DNA of 34,621 nucleotides from Microcystis aeruginosa LEGE 91341. Its GTDB lineage: Bacteria; Cyanobacteriota; Cyanobacteriia; Cyanobacteriales; Microcystaceae. The translations under genes and the position numbers were made by a program. This document shows positions 28,047-34,621 of this stretch, piece by piece (within the stretch, counting starts at the first letter, position 1; each line of letters begins with the position of its first letter). The DNA lies in contig NZ_JADEXY010000032.1 of assembly GCF_015206885.1 (NCBI RefSeq), positions 1 to 34,621 on the forward strand. Direction: 5' to 3'. The notes under the pieces were generated by a model that had not been told where the DNA came from, did not search any database, and saw nothing but the letters and a program-made list of their open reading frames with translations.

Positions 28047-28580
28047 ATGGTGACAGCAGCGCCCCTAGTGGGTGTAATTATGGGCAGTGATTCCGACTTA
28101 CCCACCATGAAAGAAGCGATCGCAGTTTTAGAGGTTTTTCAGATTAGCCACGAAGTCGCCATCGTCTCGGCCCATCGGACCCCCGAAAAAATGTTTGAAT
28201 ACGGCAAAAACGCTCATTTAAGGGGAATAAAAGTGATTATCGCTGGAGCCGGCGGCGCTGCCCATTTACCCGGGATGGTGGCATCTCTAACCCCCTTACC
28301 CGTGATTGGAGTTCCCGTAGTCACGCGCACTTTACAAGGGTTAGACTCTCTCTATTCAATTGTACAGATGCCCGCAGGCATTCCCGTGGCCACGGTGGCG
28401 ATCGGTAATGCCAAAAATGCCGGACTTTTAGCGGTTCAAATTCTCGCCACTGGTAATACTGATCTTTTAGAGCAAGTTATCGCCTATCGTCAATCCCTCA
28501 CCGATTCCGTCCTCGAAAAACAAAGCAATCTTCAACGACTAGGCTATCAAGACTATCTAGGGCAGAGTTCACCTAAGTAG
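28047..28580 (+). CDS. purE: N5-carboxyaminoimidazole ribonucleotide mutase
   Basis: 177 residues. PurE converts N5-CAIR to CAIR in purine synthesis. Family motifs are [13 protein letters not shown] near the N-terminus, SAHRTPEKM with the catalytic His, [26 protein letters not shown] and [26 protein letters not shown]. This is the short class I form, without a fused PurK. It is followed 42 bp later by an exported TPR-protein gene on the same strand. Confidence 0.97.
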   Translation: MVTAAPLVGVIMGSDSDLPTMKEAIAVLEVFQISHEVAIVSAHRTPEKMFEYGKNAHLRGIKVIIAGAGGAAHLPGMVASLTPLPVIGVPVVTRTLQGLDSLYSIVQMPAGIPVATVAIGNAKNAGLLAVQILATGNTDLLEQVIAYRQSLTDSVLEKQSNLQRLGYQDYLGQSSPK

Positions 28581-28622
28581 GGTAGATTGAGAAAAGATTA
28601 AGTAACAAATTATGAAGTAATT

Positions 28623-29423
28623 ATGCGTTGGATCACCGCTTGTGTATTGAGTCTATTACTCTTTTTTTCCCTACCCATAGCGGCCTATGCCGATAGCCCG
28701 ACTATTAGCGAAGAACAGATGAGAGAAGGGGAAGTTATCGCCGAAAAAGCCCTAGAAGCCACAGAAAAAGGGGATTACGTCCAGGCCGAAAGCTATTGGA
28801 CCGAATTAGTCGCCAAATTCCCCACTAATCCCGCCGTCTGGAGTAATCGCGGCAATGCCAGAGTCAGCCTCAATAAATTAGAGGATGCGATCGCTGACTT
28901 CAACCAAGCGATCGCCATTACCCCCGATGCCCCCGATCCCTACCTCAACCGCGGCACCGCTTTAGAAGGAGAAGGCAAATATCAAGAAGCGATCGCCGAT
29001 TATAATAAAGTTTTAGAACTGGCCCCCAATGATGCCTTTGCCTATAACAATCGCGGCAACGCTGAGGGCGGTTTAGGGGACTGGGAAGCCGCCGTCAAAG
29101 ACTATCGCCAAGCTACCCAACTAGCCCCGAATTTTGCCTGGGCGCAAGCTAATCTGGCGCTTGCCCTGTACGAATTAGGCAGATATCCGGAAGCAGTCCA
29201 AAAAATGCGGAATATTGCCCGCAAATACCCCATGTTTCCCGATGTCAGGGCCGCCTTAACCGCCGTTTTATGGAGCCAAGGACAACAGGGAGAAGCGGAA
29301 AGCAATTGGGTAGCCGCTGTCGGCATGGATACCCGCTATCAAGACCTCGATTGGGTAAAAAGCGTGCGTCGTTGGCCGCCAAATATGGTTCTAGCCTTAG
29401 ATAAGTTTCTTAACTTAAAGTAA
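28623..29423 (+). CDS. Exported tetratricopeptide-repeat protein
   Basis: 266 residues. The N-terminus (MRWITACVLSLLLFFSLPIA, then AYADSP) is a clear signal peptide with cleavage probably after AYA, so it goes to the periplasm or thylakoid lumen. At least four TPR units follow from ~50 to ~205 (for example AVWSNRGNARVSLNKLEDAI, PYLNRGTALEGEGKYQEAI, AYNNRGNAEGGLGDWEAAV). The C-terminus (YQDLDWVKSVRRWPPNM) is distinctive and not TPR. TPR proteins of this kind often assist assembly of photosynthetic complexes; that role here is inference. It is probably transcribed with purE. Confidence 0.9.
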   Translation: MRWITACVLSLLLFFSLPIAAYADSPTISEEQMREGEVIAEKALEATEKGDYVQAESYWTELVAKFPTNPAVWSNRGNARVSLNKLEDAIADFNQAIAITPDAPDPYLNRGTALEGEGKYQEAIADYNKVLELAPNDAFAYNNRGNAEGGLGDWEAAVKDYRQATQLAPNFAWAQANLALALYELGRYPEAVQKMRNIARKYPMFPDVRAALTAVLWSQGQQGEAESNWVAAVGMDTRYQDLDWVKSVRRWPPNMVLALDKFLNLK

Positions 29424-29464
29424 AAAATTACTAAATAGTAACTTTTCTAGCAGTAGCGGGGCTA

Positions 29465-29623
29465 AGAGTCCAATTATCCTGAAATCAGTCATTAAGATAC
29501 AATTGAGGCTTGATAGTTCCATTATCCTCGATCGAATCACCCGGCTCTGGAAAGGAAAAGAAATAGCTAGAGCCGGCCGATGGCCCAATGCTATAATCCA
29601 ATCACAGGGATAGATTGGACTCT
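29465..29623 (+). promoter_or_regulatory. Structured leader upstream of cysH with competing stems
   Basis: AGAGTCCAAT (29465-29474) is a perfect complement of ATTGGACTCT (29614-29623). The latter overlaps GATTGGA (29613-29619), which also pairs with the local TCCAATC (29597-29603, 9-nt loop). A third stem, CCGGCTCT/AGAGCCGG (29541-29548/29569-29576), lies between. Mutually exclusive pairing of one strand is an attenuator-like layout, 43 bp before the cysH ATG. No known riboswitch class was recognised. Confidence 0.35.
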
Positions 29624-29665
29624 ATCAGTATCCGCCGCTACTGTACACCTTAAATCTTAGCCAGA

Positions 29666-30487
29666 ATGCCAGATTTACACTTGCTTAATTCTCATCCACA
29701 GGCCCTAGAAACCGCCTTCATTGCCACTGCCGACCGGTCTTTTTCCTCCCCTCTATCCCTCGACCTCGCCAGAATTAATCAACGTTTTGACTCCGCTAAC
29801 GCCGCAGAAATCGTCGCTTGGGCCGCGGCCACCTTTGGGGAAGGTTTGGTGATGAGTACCAGTTTCGGCATTCAGGCCGCGGTGATGTTGCACCTAGTCA
29901 CCGCAATTATCCCCGATATTCCCATCATTTGGATCGATACCGGCTATCTTCCCCCAGAAACCTATCAATTTGCCGAAGACTTAAGCCAACGCCTCCATTT
30001 AAACCTGAAAGTTTATCAATCTCCCCTCAGTCCCGCCCGCATGGAAGCAATCCACGGTAAACTGTGGTCAAATAACGATATCGACTCCCTCAATCTCTAC
30101 GACAAAATCCGCAAGGTGGAGCCGATGCAACGGGCCCTGAAGGAATTAAAGGCCACCGCTTGGTTAGCGGGTTTACGTCGGGACCAAACCGACCACCGCA
30201 AAACTCTCCAATGGGTCAATCAACAGGGCGAACGTTACAAAATATTACCGATACTTGACTGGAATGCCAAAACCATCTACGAATATCTGACTAAATACGA
30301 TCTTCCCTACCATCCCTATTTTGATCTGGGTTATGTCTCCGTCGGCGATTGGCACTCCAGTCGGCCTTTAACCGCCGATGATAGCAACGAACGAGACACC
30401 CGTTTCAAGGGTTTAAAACAAGAATGCGGTCTTCATTTGCCTTTAACCCCCGCAGAAGCACAAAGTCTCGACGCAAGCTCCCTATAA
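29666..30487 (+). CDS. cysH: Phosphoadenylyl-sulfate (PAPS) reductase
   Basis: 273 residues. It reduces PAPS to sulfite with thioredoxin or glutaredoxin in assimilatory sulfate reduction. The PP-loop-like [15 protein letters not shown], the substrate-binding [17 protein letters not shown] and the C-terminal ECGLH with the catalytic Cys are present. The CC...CxxC iron-sulfur ligands of APS reductases are absent, so the PAPS-specific type is favoured. It is preceded by a 242-bp leader with several inverted repeats and starts at ATG 29666. It appears monocistronic. Confidence 0.95.
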   Translation: MPDLHLLNSHPQALETAFIATADRSFSSPLSLDLARINQRFDSANAAEIVAWAAATFGEGLVMSTSFGIQAAVMLHLVTAIIPDIPIIWIDTGYLPPETYQFAEDLSQRLHLNLKVYQSPLSPARMEAIHGKLWSNNDIDSLNLYDKIRKVEPMQRALKELKATAWLAGLRRDQTDHRKTLQWVNQQGERYKILPILDWNAKTIYEYLTKYDLPYHPYFDLGYVSVGDWHSSRPLTADDSNERDTRFKGLKQECGLHLPLTPAEAQSLDASSL

Positions 30488-30543
30488 CTGCCAGGGTGCA
30501 AAAATTGCCGGTGCGATCGGTTCCTAGACGTTAGACAATGGTT

Positions 30544-30755
30544 ATTAGACCTCTTGTAAAAATCAAAAATTGTTGTTAGGGTTAGGCTTCGGCCGTGAGC
30601 TCAGCCGAACGGAGTCAGGAGCCAGTAGTCAGTAGTCAGGAGAATTAAGAAGGAGTAATAATCAGTTAAATGGTCTATTTACAGACTTTATGCCATTTAA
30701 TCCTTATTTTTGCCGTTTTTAAACCCTGAAAAATTAATTATGCAAGAGGTTTATT
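30544..30755. mobile_element. MITE-like repeat element
   Basis: The ends carry inverted ATTAGACCTCTTG (30544-30556) and CAAGAGGTTTATT (30743-30755), 11 of 13 matching. Between them are an inverted pair TTAAATGG/CCATTTAA (30666-30673/30693-30700) with an inner GTCT/AGAC, a TTCGGC...GCCGAA stem (about 30588-30609) and repeated AGTCAG(T/G) words (about 30613-30640). There is no open frame. Size (~212 bp) and structure suit a non-autonomous element. Family not recognised. Confidence 0.5.
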
Positions 30756-30777
30756 GATTATTAATCCCCCATTAACC

Positions 30778-31620
30778 ATGGCTATTTTAGAAAATTTTCT
30801 CGAAGTCGGCTCTCTCAAGTGGTTTTATCGACAGGTTAACCCCGCTCAACAACCGGATACAACCCCCGTGATCCTACTCCATGGTTTACCCGCCCATGGC
30901 TATATTTGGCGGGAATTATTGACCAGTTTAGAAGAATATAACATTAATGCCATTGCCCCCGATTGGATCGGTTCCGGTTTATCCGCTAAACCTGATGCCA
31001 GAGATTTCGCCTACACACCTAGCGCTTTTTGTCAAGCCTTGGCCGATTTTATTCAAGCTCTCCAATTGCCGAAAATCTCCCTCATTGTCCAGGGTTTTTT
31101 AGCCTCCGTCGGTTTACAATACGCCCTAGAAAATCCCGATAAAATTGAGCGCTTGATCGTTTTAAATACTCCCCTGTCCAGTGATGTTAAATTACCCTGG
31201 ATAATGAAACAATGGGGGATACCTTTCCTCGGAGATATGGCGACTCAAGACCCCTTATTAGTTGATCGTACTTTAGAAACCGGTAGCGGTTTTGTGATTA
31301 GTGATGCAGATCTGGCTATTTTCCGTCAACCTTATCTAAAAACTTCGGCAGTGGGTCGCGCTTTAGTGGCCACGATTCGCAATTTAAACCTATCGAAAAC
31401 TATGGCAGAAATTGAGACAGGTTTAGAGAACTTTGAAAAACCTATCCTTTTTGTCTGGGGAATGGGGGACCCTTGGTTATCTTCTGTCACTGTCGAAAAA
31501 TTAGCCACTAAATCAGGAGTGGAATTAATCTCCCTCGCGGAAGCGAAACACTATCCCCAAGAACATTGGTCAAAAGAAATTAATCCCCAGATTATTAATT
31601 TTCTCGGACGCAAAACCTAA
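30778..31620 (+). CDS. Alpha/beta-hydrolase-fold protein without a nucleophile
   Basis: 280 residues from ATG 30778; a TTG at 30754 would add eight residues but is a weaker start and lies in the MITE-like end. The fold is clear: oxyanion-hole HGLPAHGYIWREL (35-47), APDWIGSGLSAKP (60-72), a cap region, then D231 in WGMGDPW and H258 in EAKHYPQEHW at the positions of the acid and base. The nucleophile elbow, normally GxSxG or QDWG, reads VQGFLASVG, placing Gly106 where Ser or Asp is needed. It resembles haloalkane dehalogenase/epoxide hydrolase-type proteins of cyanobacteria but is predicted to lack that chemistry. A strong terminator hairpin follows at 31696-31724. Confidence 0.85.
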   Translation: MAILENFLEVGSLKWFYRQVNPAQQPDTTPVILLHGLPAHGYIWRELLTSLEEYNINAIAPDWIGSGLSAKPDARDFAYTPSAFCQALADFIQALQLPKISLIVQGFLASVGLQYALENPDKIERLIVLNTPLSSDVKLPWIMKQWGIPFLGDMATQDPLLVDRTLETGSGFVISDADLAIFRQPYLKTSAVGRALVATIRNLNLSKTMAEIETGLENFEKPILFVWGMGDPWLSSVTVEKLATKSGVELISLAEAKHYPQEHWSKEINPQIINFLGRKT

Positions 31621-31695
31621 ACCCCGATACTTTCTGGGAATTGATAGCAAAATCTCCCTAGAAAGTATTGATCAAGTTACCCTTAGCATGAGTAG

Positions 31696-31724
31696 AAAAC
31701 GGGTTTCTCGGAGAAACCCGTTTT
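31696..31724. terminator. Strong bidirectional hairpin terminator
   Basis: AAAACGGGTTTCTC and GAGAAACCCGTTTT are perfect 14-bp arms with a 1-nt spacer (a few central pairs open in practice). The stem ends in a T-run on either strand. It lies 75 bp after the alpha/beta-fold gene. Confidence 0.85.
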
Positions 31725-31726
31725 CT

Positions 31727-31834
31727 GTGCGTTACTCAACGGATTTAGTATCAGATCCCGATGCGCTCCCTTTTGATGATGATTGGGAAAATGCGGCGAT
31801 CATTTCTGCTTACAATAAATTAACATCTCAATAA
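31727..31834 (+). pseudogene. Short acidic reading frame, possible gene tail
   Basis: A 35-codon frame from GTG 31727: an acidic stretch (SDPDALPFDDDWENAAIISA) followed by YNKLTSQ and TAA. It reads like the end of a larger protein. It begins right after the terminator hairpin and has no visible ribosome site. Family unknown. Confidence 0.25.
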
Positions 31835-31868
31835 TTGCTAAAACTGATAATTGTCTCAGGGTTACTTG

Positions 31869-31970
31869 TTATGAAAGTTTAATAGACTGTTGTTCAAGAA
31901 AATAGTGATAAAATTTTTTGTTAGCCCAAAGTAATAAGCAGGTAATCATTTGATAGTAATCATTCCACAT
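31869..31970 (-). CDS. 33-residue aromatic/hydrophobic peptide frame
   Basis: Reads MWNDYYQMITCLLLWANKKF, then YHYFLEQQSIKLS. It is in the same frame as the RHH-like gene 31986-32183 and begins five codons after that gene's TAA. Two readings are possible: a separate small peptide, or the C-terminus of a ~105-residue protein now cut by TAA at 31986-31988. The amino-acid pattern (aromatic, helical, then charged) looks like real protein. Family unknown. Confidence 0.35.
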   Translation of the reverse strand: MWNDYYQMITCLLLWANKKFYHYFLEQQSIKLS

Positions 31971-31985
31971 TACCCTCAAGTCGAA

Positions 31986-32183
31986 TTACTTAATATTGAT
32001 TATTTGAACCATATTTTCAAGTCTATGTATATAGGCCTGATGATGTCTCCATGCTTCTAAAATACTTTGTAATAATTCATCTTTTGAAAAACAACCAGAA
32101 TCAGCTACATCTTCAATTTGTCTGATTAGATCATCTTCTAACTCCAATTCTAGCATACTCACTTGTTTAGTTGTGTCTGCCAT
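31986..32183 (-). CDS. Small ribbon-helix-helix-like protein
   Basis: 65 residues. SMLELELEDDLIRQIEDVADSG is a short strand and helix, and FSKDELLQSILEAWRHH a second helix; this matches the ribbon-helix-helix plan of CopG/ParD-type antitoxins and regulators, though the strand is acidic, unlike a DNA-binding ribbon. The tail AYIHRLENMVQIINIK is helical. No toxin gene of known family is adjacent; the only candidate partner is the 33-residue in-frame peptide just downstream. Confidence 0.5.
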   Translation of the reverse strand: MADTTKQVSMLELELEDDLIRQIEDVADSGCFSKDELLQSILEAWRHHQAYIHRLENMVQIINIK

Positions 32184-32488
32184 ACTTTTATCTATCTAAA
32201 AGTTGATGGAACTATCATACCATAGGAACTCAGCACTGTGGTATCTATTAAGCCCCACAATATACCCAGATTACACCCATTGCTATGCCTTGCATATATG
32301 TATATGTAATACCACCTACTAAATACCCTATTATACCCCCTGTTGTACCTAATCATGAATAAAGCCTAAGATTATTTTAGTTAAATTTTGCGAAAAATAG
32401 CTTTTTAATAGCAAATAAGTCGATAAGTCGATGGTATTTGACCTATTGCACCCATTAAGTACCGTCAGGACTCGTTTATGTTGACTTA

Positions 32489-32550
32489 ACATATCTGGTG
32501 TAATTGCTTGACATATCTGGTGTAATTGCTTGACATATCTGGTGTAATTA
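32489..32550. repeat. 22-bp tandem repeat, 2.8 copies
   Basis: Units start at 32489, 32511 and 32533 with ACATATCTGGTGTAATTGCT; the third is cut after 18 bases. Copies are perfect over the shared part. The region is AT-rich and non-coding as far as can be seen. The minus-strand frame across it (32349-32612) is not protein-like. Confidence 0.95.
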
Positions 32551-32649
32551 GGGTAAGATGGGATACTGTGACTTAGGATGCTAGGTTTCTCAAGGAAGAC
32601 TATTATGTACATCTATAAGAAAGGACAATGACAACCCTTAAATCAAACT

Positions 32650-32677
32650 GTAGGGTCAATTCATGAATTGACCCTAC
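32650..32677. repeat. Perfect 28-bp palindrome
   Basis: Each arm is GTAGGGTCAATTCA or its complement, with no spacer. It sits just before the RTX-like relic. It could be a REP-type unit, a small terminator-like hairpin or a protein-binding site. Confidence 0.9.
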
Positions 32678-32684
32678 TATAGCC

Positions 32685-32942
32685 CTCGATGGTAAAAATA
32701 GCTCTTCTCGACCTTACAGATACTTGAATATCCGTAAGAATGTTTATGTCCACGGTGCTGCTGGTAAACGCGATCAGTAGCTGGTCTGAGAGGATGAGCA
32801 GCCACAGCTGGTCTGAGAGGATGAGCAGCCACTTAAGAATGCTTATGTCCACGGTGCTGCTGGTAACGATACCCTTAATGGTAGTAAGGACGGCAATGAT
32901 ACATTCAATGGTAAAAATGGCTCTTCTCGACCTTACAGATAA
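32685..32942 (+). pseudogene. Relic of an RTX (calcium-binding repeat) protein gene
   Basis: In one frame the end reads VHGAAGNDTLNGSKDGNDTF, then NGKNGSSRPYR and TAA. GNDTLNG/GNDTFNG are the Gly-Asn-Asp core of RTX nonapeptide repeats of secreted calcium-binding proteins. The 5' part (LDGKNSSSRPYR, VYVHGAAGK) is a degenerate copy of the same blocks in the same frame. TAG at 32778-32780 and TGA codons inside a 27-bp duplication break it. There is no start codon. Confidence 0.5.
32779..32832. repeat. 27-bp perfect tandem duplication
   Basis: Two adjacent identical copies (32779-32805, 32806-32832) beginning AGCTGGTCTGAGAGGATGAG. Each brings a TGA into the RTX-like frame, so it post-dates or contributed to decay of that gene. 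Confidence 0.95.
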
Positions 32943-32982
32943 CACCATCGATACAATCCATTCACTGAATTAACAAAAAAAA

Positions 32983-33189
32983 ATGGCTACCAGACAATTT
33001 CGAGTAAATCTTAGTCAAAAGGACTCTGAATATCTTAAAGAAATAGCTAAAGAGCTAGACTTAACAGAGTCTGAAGTAATTCGTAAAGGATTAAAACTCA
33101 TGGCTTTATATGCTAAAACTGAGACGGAGGAAGATACTCAATTAATACTTCAAAAAGGTAATGAACAGAGACCACTACTAATTGTTTAG
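32983..33189 (+). CDS. Ribbon-helix-helix (CopG-type) regulator
   Basis: 68 residues with a standard RHH layout: N-terminal strand RQFRVNLS (residues 4-11), helix A KDSEYLKEIAKEL, the turn DLTESE, and helix B VIRKGLKLMALYAKT. The tail is acidic, then QRPLLIV. RHH proteins bind DNA as dimers and commonly autoregulate two-gene units as antitoxins or copy-control proteins. The stop is 2 bp before the start of the two-TM protein gene, so the pair is translationally coupled and the target of autoregulation is probably the upstream repeat region. Confidence 0.85.
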   Translation: MATRQFRVNLSQKDSEYLKEIAKELDLTESEVIRKGLKLMALYAKTETEEDTQLILQKGNEQRPLLIV

Positions 33190-33191
33190 TT

Positions 33192-33713
33192 ATGACCAGT
33201 GATTCAAAAAATGAGACAGAGGAAGTTAACAACCCAAAAGATACCAGCGCTTCTTTGGCTCTTCCAACTGAAAGGAACTCTGTGCGTCATAACCTAAAGA
33301 AGAATCAGGATGGTTATCATTTAGACAATGAAGTATCTGGATTTGGTAAACCAGCTACAGCTATATCACCCTCAGACCAAAGACATAATTTTAATACTAA
33401 AGTAGCTGGTTCCTTAGCAAGGTGGCTTTGGTTGGGATTGTTAACCACTGCTGGTTTACAAATTCTTTCTATTTGTCTCATTTCTTTTGCTTCTCTTGGA
33501 ATTTTTAATTTAAATATAAATTTGAAAGCTATCGAAGAACAAGAAGTACAAAGTAGAGTGGATAAAGCGGCAACCCTAATTAATGATTCTTCTAAGACAA
33601 TTTATACTTTTTTAGGGCCAATAGCTACAGCAGTCACCGCCTTTTATTTTAGTGGTTTGGGTAGTTCGTCGAAAACTAACGATGAAAACTCTGAAAATGA
33701 AAAAAATGAATAG
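33192..33713 (+). CDS. Two-TM membrane protein of unknown function
   Basis: 173 residues, not recognised. Residues 1-75 are polar and probably disordered and cytoplasmic. TM1 is about 78-104 (WLWLGLLTTAGLQILSICLI), and a ~30-residue helical loop (IEEQEVQSRVDKAATLINDS) precedes TM2 at about 136-155, with GPIATAVTAFYFSG near its end. The C-terminal ~18 residues are very acidic and Asn/Glu-rich. The second helix with FYFSG resembles the membrane part of small two-TM proteins seen in bacterial conflict systems, but that similarity is weak. The gene follows the RHH regulator by 2 bp. Its AT-rich codons differ from the housekeeping genes, consistent with accessory origin. Confidence 0.75.
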   Translation: MTSDSKNETEEVNNPKDTSASLALPTERNSVRHNLKKNQDGYHLDNEVSGFGKPATAISPSDQRHNFNTKVAGSLARWLWLGLLTTAGLQILSICLISFASLGIFNLNINLKAIEEQEVQSRVDKAATLINDSSKTIYTFLGPIATAVTAFYFSGLGSSSKTNDENSENEKNE

Positions 33714-33851
33714 AACTTTTAAAAAAACACGAAAAAAACTCTCTTATTGGTAATTTTAGTACAAAGGCCAGAAATCTCAACCCCAGAAACCTCTCCTCCC
33801 CACTCTCCTATACTTTTAAAGTGGAATAAAGTTTTAGTTTAATTAATTTGG

Positions 33852-34621
33852 CTACAGGCCTGTTTTTGTCGTTTCTAAATACCCCTGATAACTTGACCGG
33901 AACTGTTCGATCGATAGGTTCTTTGTCCAATATTCTACCAGAGCATGACCCCAGGCCCAGGCTTCCTTGTCGGCAGTGCTAGAATTTTCTAATAGTATTG
34001 GCCAAAGTGCCAATAAATCAAAACTTTTATTCTCCGTATTTAAGAGAGAAGAAAGCTCGTAGGCCATCTGTAATTTACCGATCGCTACTGGTAATTGTTC
34101 CACAGGAATTTGTTCAGCTAAAAGATAGGCTAAAGTCGGTCTTCCTGTGGCTAAAGTGGAGATAAAACCGAGAATAGGACTTTTTAATAGGGCCGTTAAA
34201 CCTTGTCCCGTGGCCATCTGTAAAGTATAGCGATCGATTATTTTCGCCGCTGCCAGGGTTCGAGTTTCTAAATCTGCTAAAAAACGGGCCAAACGCAACT
34301 GTTTTGCGGGTGAAATTGCCCCCAGCAAAGCGATTGATAACTCCTCATCCCCCCAAGCTTCTCTATCCGGCTGTTGACTGACCATCGGCAAAATGCGATC
34401 GCATAGATCCTCGAATAATTCCGCCCGATACTGCAAGCATTCGCGGATATTGACTTCTTTAGGACTTTCTCCCGTCAGCCAATTATAGGGGGGTTGCCAC
34501 TCTCGCAGCGGACGCAGGCGATCAACTTGAGAAACACAGACTATAACTGGTAAATTGTCAATAGTTTGTTGTAAATCTTTAAGAAAAGCCTCATCCATGG
34601 CCAGGGCGGGATCGAGGGCGG
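33852..34621 (-). CDS. GTPase-like protein, C-terminal part (cut by window end)
   Basis: The frame stays open to the window edge and reads ALDPALAMDEAFLKDL before the first Met at 34598, so the gene starts outside. PVIVCVSQVDRLRPLREW resembles the region around the G4 motif of Era/HSR1-type GTPases with SQVD in place of NKxD, and is followed by PYNW. The long helical remainder, with hydrophobic stretches (LLKSPILGFISTLATGRPTL), resembles cyanobacterial YcjF/DUF697-linked GTPases that associate with membranes. The G1 to G3 motifs would be upstream, out of view. Confidence 0.6.
   Translation of the reverse strand, partial: ALDPALAMDEAFLKDLQQTIDNLPVIVCVSQVDRLRPLREWQPPYNWLTGESPKEVNIRECLQYRAELFEDLCDRILPMVSQQPDREAWGDEELSIALLGAISPAKQLRLARFLADLETRTLAAAKIIDRYTLQMATGQGLTALLKSPILGFISTLATGRPTLAYLLAEQIPVEQLPVAIGKLQMAYELSSLLNTENKSFDLLALWPILLENSSTADKEAWAWGHALVEYWTKNLSIEQFRSSYQGYLETTKTGL

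Noticed and set aside
32349-32612. 87-residue minus-strand frame
   Set aside because: It is partly encoded by the 22-bp tandem repeats, without a recognisable domain or good start.
32661-32973. Frames of 77 and 95 residues on both strands over the repeat cluster
   Set aside because: Both are translations of the duplicated blocks; the RTX-like frame explains the sequence better.

Overview
The window reads as a cyanobacterial chromosome segment, most likely Microcystis or a close relative. The octamer GCGATCGC (HIP1) recurs throughout (for example near 5370, 10010, 17210, 23178, 28116, 28886, 28909, 34397). The gene content is typically cyanobacterial, and the intergenic DNA is full of small repeats, IS relics and broken genes. 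No rRNA, tRNA or CRISPR array was seen.

Layout. 1-2830: a 37-bp GC-rich tandem repeat, then two adjacent genes that share an HMA2-like domain, one fused to a diacylglycerol/lipid-kinase domain and the other to an EcsC-like domain. 2896-4131: a dead ISL3-family element. 4310-4801: a small protein with an ~19-residue RP repeat, on the minus strand. 4994-9156: uvrB followed by a tandemly duplicated gene for a nuclease-like DUF4351 protein; the duplication carried the 3' tail of uvrB with it. 9221-12100: a large UPF0182 membrane protein. 12545-15981: an accessory segment with an ISAs1-type transposase relic, then a NACHT NTPase/pentapeptide-repeat gene broken by one in-frame TAA, ending in a sequence that matches the ISL3 terminal repeat.

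16135-24528 is mainly housekeeping: uvrC, leuB, an rmlC-rmlD-rmlA operon (dTDP-sugar synthesis without rmlB), and bioB-bioY-lspA. 24568-25178 is a small accessory patch (signal-peptide fragment, orphan HicB, small unknown). Then come a stand-alone fatty acyl-AMP ligase and a divergent Uma2-type nuclease-like gene. purE, an exported TPR protein, cysH with a structured leader, and an alpha/beta-hydrolase-fold protein lacking its nucleophile follow. 31621-33713 is repeat-rich and decayed: small RHH-like genes, tandem repeats, a perfect palindrome, an RTX-like relic and a two-gene unit encoding an RHH regulator plus a two-TM protein. The window ends inside a GTPase-like gene on the minus strand.

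Best candidates for something undescribed are the HMA2-domain pair (158-2809), the RHH/two-TM pair (32983-33713), the NACHT-pentapeptide locus (13023-15962) and the RP-repeat protein (4310-4801). None could be tested here by database search; all family calls are from motif recognition.
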